A stretch of DNA of 64,000 bases from Saprospiraceae bacterium (GTDB lineage Bacteria > Bacteroidota > Bacteroidia > Chitinophagales > Saprospiraceae), in the NCBI GenBank assembly GCA_016711125.1, contig JADJTQ010000003.1, positions 868,001 through 932,000 of the forward strand. Reading direction: 5' to 3'. Both the position numbers and the translations under genes were made by a program. Every line of letters begins with the position of its first letter. Position 1 is the first letter of the stretch. Below, one piece after another: positions 48,762 through 55,919 of this stretch. The notes under the pieces were generated by a model. That model was not told the DNA's origin. It worked only from the letters and a program-made list of their open reading frames with translations, and searched no databases.

Positions 48762-49324
48762 GTCATAAGAAAAAACCTAAGGCAGAATGAGTTGGTTGAT
48801 TCTCTGTGGAGCGAAGACGAGTCCAAAGTTCCCTACAGTCCATCACAAAACATTGAACATAACTTTTAGTACACCTGGTCGGCTGTGTCGAAGGTCGGCT
48901 GCCGTGATCATGCAATGTTGTCGGTTCGTTTCAAAACAACCCATAAACTTAGGTTTTTTAGTATTTTCCATCAAACAGGATAGAAAAATTATAGGGAGAA
49001 ATGGAGGACCAGTGGTCCATCGAGTTTTCTTTGGCAAATTGTCAATAGGACAGAAAACAGATTTCAGACACGAGGCAGAGAAAATTGGGATAGTCGTGAG
49101 CCCGCCTGACGATTGGTCTCATGAAACTTGTTTTCGCTGAAATCTTAAAACATGATTCGGCAAAAGGGATGGAGACAGGATCGTGTTCAAACTGGGCACA
49201 ACATTGCGTATCCGACATGGCGGCCAGATGCAGTATGGAGTTTGGTGGAATAGTGGTAAATTGGAAAACGGTAGTGCGTCATAGGACGGTTCGATAAGGC
49301 CGCCACGATCGCCAAGCCGTATCG
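48756..49324 (+). other. Cassette 17, rearranged fossil of two cassettes, ORF-less
   Basis: The head (48756-48802) matches the head of cassette 13, and the tail from about 48960 matches cassettes 6 and 7. Between them, 48803-48957 is an inverted block: on the minus strand it reads the 3' end of the cassette 13 gene, attC 13 and then a cassette 6/7-type head. The conserved non-coding core is at 49034-49086. No gene is supported. Confidence 0.75.
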
Positions 49325-49330
49325 TTATCG
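49194..49330 (+). repeat. attC of cassette 17
   Basis: R'' GGGCACAAC, as in attC 6 and 7. It does not complement the cassette head TTGTCGG, in agreement with the chimeric origin. R' is GTTATCG at 49324. Confidence 0.8.
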
Positions 49331-49399
49331 GCAAGCAGACTGAACGACCTTGCAAAATTGAACTTTTTGAAATAGATTTGACGTCTAACTGACAAGAAA

Positions 49400-49768
49400 A
49401 TGAAAAAGGTAAAATTCTCTATTAACATTAATGCACTAAAAGAAAGAGTTTGGGACACTTTATGGAACGATCATACTTATAGGCAATGGACTTCTGTTTC
49501 GCTAACGAATCACACGCAGTGTTAAGCGTCATAGAAACTAAAAACCCAAATGAGCGAATGTCTTTCAAGCATTCTGGGAGAGATTAAAGATGGAATTGAA
49601 TTAACAGGAGATTGGGCAGGAGCTAGGGAGAGTTATTTTTTTACTGAATTAAATGGCAGAACGGAATTAACTGTGGAAATGGATATTAATGAAGAATTTG
49701 AAAAATACTTTACGGAAACATTTCCGAAAGCAATAGCACTAATAAAAGAAATTTCGGAAAATGACTAG
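49400..49768 (+). pseudogene. Cassette 18 SRPBCC/AHSA1-like protein, degraded
   Basis: ATG 49400 gives MKKVKFSININ and VWDTLWNDHTYRQWTSV, the usual opening of START-like SRPBCC proteins. A missing T near 49491-49493 shifts to FANESHAVLSVIETKNPNERMSFKHSG, and a second slip near 49575 returns to EIKDGIELTGDWAGARESYFF and VEMDINEEFEKYFTETFPKA. About 20 central residues normally found after HAV (a DWKEGS-type segment) are missing, so besides the slips there is an in-frame deletion. It is probably non-functional. Confidence 0.65.
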
Positions 49769-49830
49769 ACATTTAGATAAAAAAATAAAATATTTATTTG
49801 AAATTAAATCAACATTAAAAGAATAAAATT

Positions 49831-50262
49831 ATGGCACTTATCAATCCTCACATTAACTTCAATGGAAATGCCGAAGAAGCATTTAATTTTTACAAATCAG
49901 TATTTGGTGGTGAATTTGCTATGATTATGCGATTTGGAGATATGCCGAATCCTAATATTCCAGAATCTGAAAACAGCAAAATAATGCACATTGCTTTACC
50001 TATCGGCAAAAATATTTTGATGGGCAATGATGTTCCCGAATTTATGGGGCGAGTAAATGAAAACGAAAACAGGTCAAAAATATCAATTAGTGCTGAAAGC
50101 AAGGAAGAAGCCGACGAGTTATATAGTGGACTTTCAGCAGGTGGACAAATTGAAATGCCAATTGGCGATAGTCCTTGGGGTTCATATTTTGCAATGTTTA
50201 GAGATAAATATGGTATTGAGTGGATGGTGGATTTTGACACAAAGCAAAACGGACAAATATAG
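49831..50262 (+). CDS. Cassette 18 VOC-family (PhnB-like) protein
   Basis: A 143-aa protein starting LINPHINFNGNAEEAFNFYKSVFGGEF, the first beta-alpha-beta unit of PhnB/glyoxalase-like VOC proteins. It is followed by KIMHIALPIGKNILMGND and the second unit with EEADELYSGLSAGGQIEMP, SYFAMFRDKYGIEWMVDFD. Family members are metal enzymes or resistance proteins that bind small compounds; substrate unknown. VOC proteins are frequent integron cargo. Confidence 0.9.
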   Translation: MALINPHINFNGNAEEAFNFYKSVFGGEFAMIMRFGDMPNPNIPESENSKIMHIALPIGKNILMGNDVPEFMGRVNENENRSKISISAESKEEADELYSGLSAGGQIEMPIGDSPWGSYFAMFRDKYGIEWMVDFDTKQNGQI

Positions 50263-50290
50263 AAATAGAACTGCTGACGAAAAACTGCCA

Positions 50291-50421
50291 GCCGATAGCA
50301 AGGGTTTCGCCAAAATAGGGGCAGAAGTGCTGAATTGAGCATTTATTATATGGACATTTGTACTAAATCGAACATTTGCACCTTGAAAGCCCCCACATGG
50401 GGAAGCCCCAGACTGTGAGCG
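50291..50421 (+). repeat. attC of cassette 18 (degenerate)
   Basis: R'' GCCGATAGC complements the head TTATCGGC except near its end. The likely R' is GTGAGCG at 50415, a G-for-T variant of GTTAGCG. Arms are weak. Confidence 0.5.
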
Positions 50422-50831
50422 GTCAATGTAGAACGACCTCTCAAAACTAATACGAACTGATAAAAATAATGTGGAATTAAAACGAATTGATACATCAAAA
50501 ATTAAAGTTATAGAAATAGAATGGCAAGGACCATTTTCGTGGCCAGGCTACGAAAATCAGAACTTCCTTGACAAAATTCCTGATACAGAAGGTATTTATC
50601 TTTGGACATTTCAATACAAAGACGGTTACTTGGTTTATTGTGCAGGGATAACAAAATCTACTCAAAACAGATTTAGACAACATACTTTAGAATAGAAGAG
50701 TGGTCATTATCCTGTGTTTAATCTGAAGTGCCCCCACGAAGTGGGACCATAAATAATGAAGTTAAGATAACTTCATTATCAACATCATAGATTTTGCTTC
50801 TTTTAAAACTAACATTTTTTTGTGGAAAACT

Positions 50832-51737
50832 TTATGCCGCCAAACTATATACATCCATCGGTGTCCGATTATCTAATGTTCTCTGCCTAAGTTCTTCATT
50901 ATAGTATTTGATATATCGGTCAATTCCATGATAGAGTTCCATCACATTATTGGTTGGGTTCAAGTAGATATATTCATATTTTATGCTTCGCCAAAATCGC
51001 TCTATGTAGGCATTATCCGTAGCTCTGCCTTTTCCATCCATGCTTAGTTTTGTGGTATAGAGTTTTGAGACGTAGTCCGTAAAGATCTTGCTTGTGTATT
51101 GGCTACCTTGATCCGTATTGATGATTTCTGGTTCACCATGAATTTCGACAGCTAGCTCAATCACTTCTTTACAGGTTTCGGCATCCATCGTATTGGTCAG
51201 GTTCCAAGCAAGAATACAACGACTAAAAACATCAATCACAGCGGTTAGATACATAAACCCCTTGGCCATCGGCACGAATGTAATATCAGTCTGCCAAACC
51301 TGATTGGAACGGACAACTTCGAGGCCATTAAGTAAATATGGATATACTTTATGCTCCTTATTCCTCTTAGAAGTGTGAGGCCCAGGCAGTAAGCTTCGCA
51401 AGCACATTACCTTATAATATAGCCGTTCAATACGATTTTGACTTACCTCATAACCCATGTCGTATTTGAGCCACACATGCATCCGTCTGGCACCTTTGTA
51501 TGGATGTTCCAGATAGTGCGCATCCATCAAGTGCATCAATTCCAAATTAAGGTCAGACTCTCCTTTGGGTTTGTAGTATAATCCGGATCGATGTAGTCCA
51601 AGTAGTTCACATTGCTTACGGATACTCAAGGACAAATTGCTACGATCTACCATCTTTCTTCTTTCTTTCACCGAGCCTACATCAAGTTTTTTTTTTAAGA
51701 AATCGATTTCAACTTTCTGTTGGCCAATAACCCTCAA
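50832..51737 (-). CDS. IS3-family transposase OrfB (DDE integrase core)
   Basis: A 301-aa protein. An HTH_21-type region (LSIRKQCELLGLHRSGLYYKP) precedes the rve domain with the catalytic residues in WQTDITFVP (D), NTDQGSQYTS (D) and YIERFWRSIKYE (E). It ends RTLDNRTPMDVY, as usual. In IS3 elements OrfB is produced as an OrfAB fusion by -1 frameshifting; a run of ten A on the coding strand (plus-strand T10 near 51687-51696) lies just after its start and could serve as a slippery site. Confidence 0.93.
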   Translation of the reverse strand: MRVIGQQKVEIDFLKKKLDVGSVKERRKMVDRSNLSLSIRKQCELLGLHRSGLYYKPKGESDLNLELMHLMDAHYLEHPYKGARRMHVWLKYDMGYEVSQNRIERLYYKVMCLRSLLPGPHTSKRNKEHKVYPYLLNGLEVVRSNQVWQTDITFVPMAKGFMYLTAVIDVFSRCILAWNLTNTMDAETCKEVIELAVEIHGEPEIINTDQGSQYTSKIFTDYVSKLYTTKLSMDGKGRATDNAYIERFWRSIKYEYIYLNPTNNVMELYHGIDRYIKYYNEELRQRTLDNRTPMDVYSLAA

Positions 51738-51952
51738 AAGTTCATCGTTCTTTTCCTCCTCTTCACTTTTATTATTCTTGAATTACCATCAAATACCTGA
51801 TCGGCATTATCTAGAAATTCCCGTTTCCAGGTGCTGATTTGCTGCGGTGTAAGTTTAAATCGCTCTGCCAACTCCTTGGCTGATTGCCTTTCCTTGATTG
51901 CTTCCAGTACTACTTTTGTCTTAAATTTTGATGTGAATTTTCGTCTTTTCAT
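51734..51952 (-). CDS. IS3-family transposase OrfA (helix-turn-helix)
   Basis: ATG 51952 gives MKRRKFTSKFKTKVVLEAIKERQSAKELAERFKLTPQQISTWKREF (here in pieces: MKRRKFTSKFKTKVV, SAKELAERFKLTPQQIS), the HTH of IS3 OrfA. After about 60 residues the frame ends in a basic tail (IIKVKRRKRTMNF), whereas the other frame of the same DNA encodes the expected leucine-zipper part (SEEEEKNDELLRVIGQQKVEIDFLK) joined to OrfB. So either one base is missing near 51777 or this is where frameshifting occurs. Confidence 0.8.
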   Translation of the reverse strand: MKRRKFTSKFKTKVVLEAIKERQSAKELAERFKLTPQQISTWKREFLDNADQVFDGNSRIIKVKRRKRTMNF

Positions 51953-52391
51953 ATTCCCAAATTTAGTTATTAACATTTACTAATTACTTATCTTAACTCG
52001 AAGTCCTAATATTTGGGGACACATCAATATAAGTGAGGCAAAACAAGGCAAACGAGTGGAAATTTGGCACGGATGGTTATACACAAGGACTCATCGTGAA
52101 GAATTTAATGAACGAAAGGAAGAAATTTTGAATGCCGTGGAAGTACAATTGAAATCATTTAGAGTATTTATTGCTCAAGTTCCTGAGATAAGAGAAAGAG
52201 CACGATTTGAAGCAGCAATAATGTACAACATATACGATTCAAAAGGACCTTGGGCGGAATTAGCAGACAGAGGAATGACAATTAAGTAAACGCGAAAGAA
52301 AGACGAAGTGCCTATCAGAATTAAAAACATGGGTAAAGTTAAATTTTACGGACTACCAGAAGCATTGGAGATATAGAATGAAAACAACAAA

Positions 52392-52524
52392 CCGCTAAGG
52401 CGGGTTTTGCGTCAGGCGGGCTAACCTACAAACTAGAAGTATTGTGCTCCTAAATGACATTGGTATTAAATTGAAACTTTGTGCTCCGAAACCCGCCTGA
52501 ACGCAAAGCCCCAAACTGTTACTT
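52392..52524 (+). repeat. attC of cassette 19 (last recognisable site)
   Basis: R'' CCGCTAAG approximates the complement of the inferred head TGAGCGG. Strong arms GCGGGTTTTGCGTCAGGCGGG and CCCGCCTGAACGCAAAGCCC pair. R' is GTTACTT at 52518. Confidence 0.8.
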
Positions 52525-52575
52525 GCCAGTAAAGACTTTCCCCAAAAAGGACTTATGTTGACGACTAAAGACCAA

Positions 52576-53421
52576 ATGATGAAAGAACAAAGCCAAAGTC
52601 TCGTACTCGTGCTCCTTGCCTTTATCTTGAGCATTTCCTCCTACAGCCAGGAGAAGCTGGAAACCGAAGGGGCAATCATCATTAGGAATTCAGAGGCTGC
52701 AGCACCAGTGTCAGGTACGATCCGTTTCAACACCACCAGCAATGATTTTGAGGGGTGGAATGGGTTGTTTTGGGTTTCTTTCACCGGATTACAATTGATA
52801 TTGGGGAAGTGACAGATCGAGATGGTAACTTCTATCCCACAGTCAAGATAGGTACACAGGAATGGATGGCAGCGAACCTCAGGACCACCAAATACCGAGA
52901 CGACAATCCCATCACCCTAATTGGCGATGATACTGTCGGAGATGCTGCATGGAATGTTGCAAATTATGGGGCATATTGTGTCTATGATACAGTCGGAACA
53001 GGTTATCCATCTTTTGATCTAGATGAATTTGGTTATTTGTATAACTGGTATGCGGTTAACGATGGTAGAGGCCTCTGTCCGACGGGGTGGCATGTACCCA
53101 CGGATGCAGAGTGGACCACCCTGACGGGTCTCCTAGGTGGTTTGAGCGTATCTGGCGGCCCGATGAAAGAAGCTGGTACTGCCCATTGGAACAGTCCGAA
53201 CACTGGAGCTACCAACTCAAGAGGTTTTACAGGTCTTCCCGGCGGCCTCCGCATCTTCAATGGTACGTTCTCCGCTCTTGGAAACGTCGGCTACTGGTGG
53301 AGTTCTTCAGAGTCTGGAGCTAATGCCCGGTATCGGGGCTTGGTCTAACTTTGATAGCTATGTAGACCGAAACACCTATGATAAGAGGTTGGGTTCTTCG
53401 GTTCGGTGCATGAGGGATTGA
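52576..53421 (+). pseudogene. FISUMP-domain secreted protein C, two frameshifts
   Basis: ATG 52576 opens a signal peptide (MMKEQSQSLVLVLLAFILSISSYSQ), then EKLETEGAIIIRNSE and FEGWNGLFWVSFTG as in proteins A and B. A missing G near 52776 and a missing T near 53338 break the frame. Corrected, it reads TIDIGEVTDRDGNFYPTVKIG, EWMAANLRTTKYRD, GYLYNWYAVNDGRGLCPTGWHVP, GFTGLPGGLR, GYWWSSSESG and SSVRCMRD. It begins only 57 bp after the last attC R' box, so it is either the first gene beyond the array or cargo of a cassette whose site was lost. Confidence 0.8.
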
Positions 53422-53736
53422 TAAGCGATCTTTTGCGACAGTAGAGCACACAGGTCCTGTGTACCTTTGAGCGAAGAAATCTCGAAGCGGATGGGCGGCC
53501 TTGACTATTTGATTAGCAATACCGCGAAGCGGTCGATTATCATTTATGTAAATGGGTCTGCGCAGTGAATTACCGGTATATAAGGCCAGTTTTTATTTAC
53601 TGCTGAGCCATTTTTGAATTTACCAGAGATTTTAAAAAAGAGTACAAATGTAACGTAGGAGAAAGCTTAACCTTAAGCACTGATCTAATTGGTTCAAAGC
53701 AGACACAGACTAATTTGGAAAAAAGTGAGAAATTAA
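53422..53736. other. Gene-free interval, 315 bp
   Basis: I searched here for an attC that would complement the head TTACTTGCC and found none. No gene is visible. Confidence 0.35.
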
Positions 53737-54426
53737 ATGATTGAAAGAATTTTTGATATATCAACACTTAATGATCAAATGGTAGAAATACCTAGAGGAG
53801 AAATCGAACTGCGTGATGACCGAATAAAAGAAGAGTGGAGTGTTGAGATTGGTCCCTTTTTTCTTTCTAAATTTCCTGTGACTCAGGATTTGTATTTTGA
53901 AGTGTCGAATGAAAATCCAAGTTCATTCATAGAAGGCAGAAGACCAGTGGAAACAGTAACTTGGAAAGACGCTGTAATTTTTTGCAATAGGCTTTCAATT
54001 CAATCCGGTCTAAATACTTGCTATGTGGTTCGAGAGGAAGACGAAGAAATAGCTTTTGACAATAAATCCAATGGGTTTCGATTGCCCACGGAGGCAGAAT
54101 GGGAGTATGCTTGTAAAGCAGGAACAATGGGAATTAGATACGGCGAATTGGATAAAATAGCTTGGTATAAAAGCAACTCTGAAAACACAACTCATTGTGT
54201 TGGGCAAAAAGAACCTAATGACTGGGGGCTTTTCGATATGCTGGGTAATGTTTGGGAGTGGTGTTCAGACCTATATGACACTGAAGTATATGGATCATAT
54301 CGTGTTTTCAAAGGCGGAGGCTTTTGTGACGTAGAAAGAAGTGTGATGGCAACGACACGAAGACGCAGTCACCCATTAAAATTTAAAATTGACGACCTTG
54401 GATTTAGAATTGCGAAAAACAAATAA
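53737..54426 (+). CDS. SUMF1/formylglycine-generating-enzyme-like protein
   Basis: A 229-aa protein of the FGE-sulfatase fold: VEIGPFFLSKFPVTQDLYFEVS (opening), PVETVTWKDAVIFCNRLS, NGFRLPTEAEWEYACKAG, WGLFDMLGNVWEWCSDLYD and the closing RVFKGGGFCDVERS ... LGFRIAKN. It lacks a signal peptide and is shorter than catalytic FGE. Bacterial relatives include EgtB-type and kinase-associated domains, so the role is open. It stands alone in a gene-sparse stretch beyond the array. Confidence 0.85.
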   Translation: MIERIFDISTLNDQMVEIPRGEIELRDDRIKEEWSVEIGPFFLSKFPVTQDLYFEVSNENPSSFIEGRRPVETVTWKDAVIFCNRLSIQSGLNTCYVVREEDEEIAFDNKSNGFRLPTEAEWEYACKAGTMGIRYGELDKIAWYKSNSENTTHCVGQKEPNDWGLFDMLGNVWEWCSDLYDTEVYGSYRVFKGGGFCDVERSVMATTRRRSHPLKFKIDDLGFRIAKNK

Positions 54427-54896
54427 AGGAGAAAAACGTTCCTCTAAAGGGTCAGCTATAAAATGACAGAGACCTAGCCGGTGCTTTTTGCAATCAAGAG
54501 TCCTTGATAAAGTTTGAAGAAATTCAGAATCGCTTTGCGGACGAACAAATACGACGGTTTTGCAACAGTGTAGACAGGACGTATTAAGATCTTTTTTAAA
54601 TGCGGTGGCATTGGTCACTAATCGACATACCTCCGTTTTCTCACCCAACACGAAGAAGATATTTCTAAACAGGGAATTTGCCAATCTTTGGAAGATCTTG
54701 TTTTTTTATAGAAGAATCAAAGGTGAACCTGCGGGAGGATCGATATGGATATACTTATTGATACAAGAGGACCTCTTGATGAGTTAATGCTGTTGACAAA
54801 CCCCTAGATTGCAGGTTCGGGAAAACGACTGTTCGAGAGAGAGTTGAGTCAAAAAGTAGTAGACAATAGTGTCTTGATTTTGAAATATAGTATGTT
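54427..54896. other. Gene-free interval, 470 bp
   Basis: No supported coding sequence. Short frames on both strands lack start context, and no attC-like hairpin is seen. Confidence 0.35.
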
Positions 54897-55289
54897 ATGA
54901 TGCAGAATTTACTCTCTATAGTGAGTTTACTGATTACCGCCATTGGTATTCCGATATTGTACCTACAGCTTCGAGACCTCAAGGCCTCTATCCGCAATTC
55001 TACGCACGCTGCTATTTATAGCCAAGCTGAAACATTACGTGGCTACCTGATTCAGTATCCGCATTTGAGAAAGTATTTTTTTGATAATGAACAGATATCC
55101 CCTGGTGACAAAAACTATAGTCGGGTGGTCAGTATTGCAGAGATCTATCTCAACTATCTGGAACAAATAGCTGTGCTTAAGGATAGTTTTGGAAAAGAAA
55201 ATCTTGAGTCACTGCGTAGATTTACAAAAAGTGCTCTGGAAAAAAGCCCGATTCTCAAACAACATCTAAAAAGTGATGCAGCATTATAG
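54897..55289 (+). CDS. Small membrane-anchored hypothetical protein
   Basis: A 130-aa protein with one N-terminal membrane helix (LLSIVSLLITAIGIPILYLQL) followed by a helical cytosolic part (LRGYLIQYPHLRKYFFDNEQISPGDKNYSRVVSIAEIYLNYLEQIAVL). This layout occurs in a widespread class of small bacterial proteins of unknown function, often in accessory regions. No partner gene is adjacent. Start ATG at 54897 or 54900. Confidence 0.65.
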   Translation: MMQNLLSIVSLLITAIGIPILYLQLRDLKASIRNSTHAAIYSQAETLRGYLIQYPHLRKYFFDNEQISPGDKNYSRVVSIAEIYLNYLEQIAVLKDSFGKENLESLRRFTKSALEKSPILKQHLKSDAAL

Positions 55290-55368
55290 TCGAATGCCTT
55301 ACACAGAATGGTGGAAGAAGAAAACAAGGTATGAGGGAATTTAACAATCAATTTTTAAAATAGGAAAT

Positions 55369-55722
55369 ATGGACACTAGTTTTAAAAACTACATTGCGAA
55401 CAGCGAAACAAAGGAATGGAAATCATTGGAAGAAGACGGAGTGGAAACTAAGGGGATTTTTATTAAGGTTTTACGTTACGACAAAGAAACCAAAAGAGCA
55501 CCAACATTTTTACTGAAATTTGAGGCAGGAGCGTCATACCCGTACCATAATCATCCCGCAGGCGAAGAAGCTTTTGTAATGGAAGGCGAAGCATACTTTA
55601 ACGAACAAAAATTAACAAAGGGTGATTATCTGTATACACCACCAACATTCAAACATTCCGTAAAAACTGACACAGGGTGTGTGATACTTTTTATTGTTCC
55701 AAAAGAGGTGGAAATTTTATAG
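55369..55722 (+). CDS. Cupin-domain protein (ChrR-like)
   Basis: A 117-aa single-domain cupin. KFEAGASYPYHNHPAGEEAF gives the metal ligands of motif 1 (H-x-H and E), VMEGEAYFNEQKLTKGDYLYTPP is the intermotif region, and FKHSVKTDTGCVILF gives the motif 2 His. It resembles the ChrR/anti-ECF cupin and acetylacetone-dioxygenase-like group. The function is open: metal binding is likely, the substrate unknown. Confidence 0.85.
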   Translation: MDTSFKNYIANSETKEWKSLEEDGVETKGIFIKVLRYDKETKRAPTFLLKFEAGASYPYHNHPAGEEAFVMEGEAYFNEQKLTKGDYLYTPPTFKHSVKTDTGCVILFIVPKEVEIL

Positions 55723-55803
55723 GATAACAGACTGAGTCTCAACAAAGTCATGGACGTCGAGAGCGGATAAATCATGTTAATGTAGAAATTTATATTTAAT
55801 GAA

Positions 55804-55839
55804 ATCAGCGCGAGGTGAGTATTTCAACATCCTCCTAGA
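55804..55839 (+). repeat. 36-bp repeat, copy 2
   Basis: This matches 29131-29166 with one mismatch and in the same orientation. It lies just upstream of the carbon-nitrogen hydrolase gene. Confidence 0.7.
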
Positions 55840-55919
55840 GCAGTTCTTAATCTGAGCTAAGCGGTATAGATTCCATGATCAAGAATTATTTGTATCTTTT
55901 GTGGAGATTTAATTTTCGA

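Larger units (their letters stand above)
50723..52025 (-). mobile_element. IS3-family insertion sequence
   Basis: About 1303 bp with an orfA/orfB pair on the minus strand. The ends carry imperfect inverted repeats (GAAGTGCCCCC on the left, GATGTGTCCCC as complement on the right). It is flanked by AAT at 50720-50722 and 52026-52028, a 3-bp target duplication typical of the family, and removing it restores the reading frame of the GIY-YIG cassette gene. The insertion is within cassette 19 and therefore younger than that cassette. Confidence 0.9.
50471..52289 (+). pseudogene. Cassette 19 GIY-YIG-type protein, split by an IS
   Basis: The 5' part (50471-50722) reads EIEWQGPFSWPGY, GIYLWTFQYKDGYLVYCAGITK and NRFRQHTLE, a GIY-YIG-like nuclease start. 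A TAG follows (codon after HTLE), then in frame KSGHYPVFN up to the insertion. After the IS the frame resumes at 52026 as NISEAKQGKRVEIWHGWLYTRTHREEF and ends MTIK. Joining at the AAT duplication restores the frame exactly (PVFN-ISEAKQ). The gene is interrupted by the IS and also carries the TAG. Confidence 0.75.
34930..52518 (+). mobile_element. Integron gene-cassette array without integrase (CALIN)
   Basis: About 19 recombination sites of attC type divide this region into cassettes, all in one orientation. Each site ends in a G^TT(A/G)-type R' box and starts with an R'' box. In nearly every case the first 6-9 bases of a cassette are the reverse complement of the R'' box of that cassette's own attC, as recombination at attC requires. 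Cargo is small, AT-rich, mostly plus-strand and functionally unrelated: toxin-antitoxin, acetyltransferase, VOC, PhzF, lipoproteins and unknown membrane proteins. No intI gene lies within the window. Confidence 0.9.

Noticed and set aside
30845..50697. Genetic-code reassignment of TAG
   Set aside because: Several intact genes in the window end with TAG at the family's normal length, so TAG acts as a stop here.
54897..55722. Treating the membrane protein and the cupin gene as further integron cassettes
   Set aside because: No R''/R' pair or hairpin complementing a cassette head could be found around them, so they are placed outside the array.
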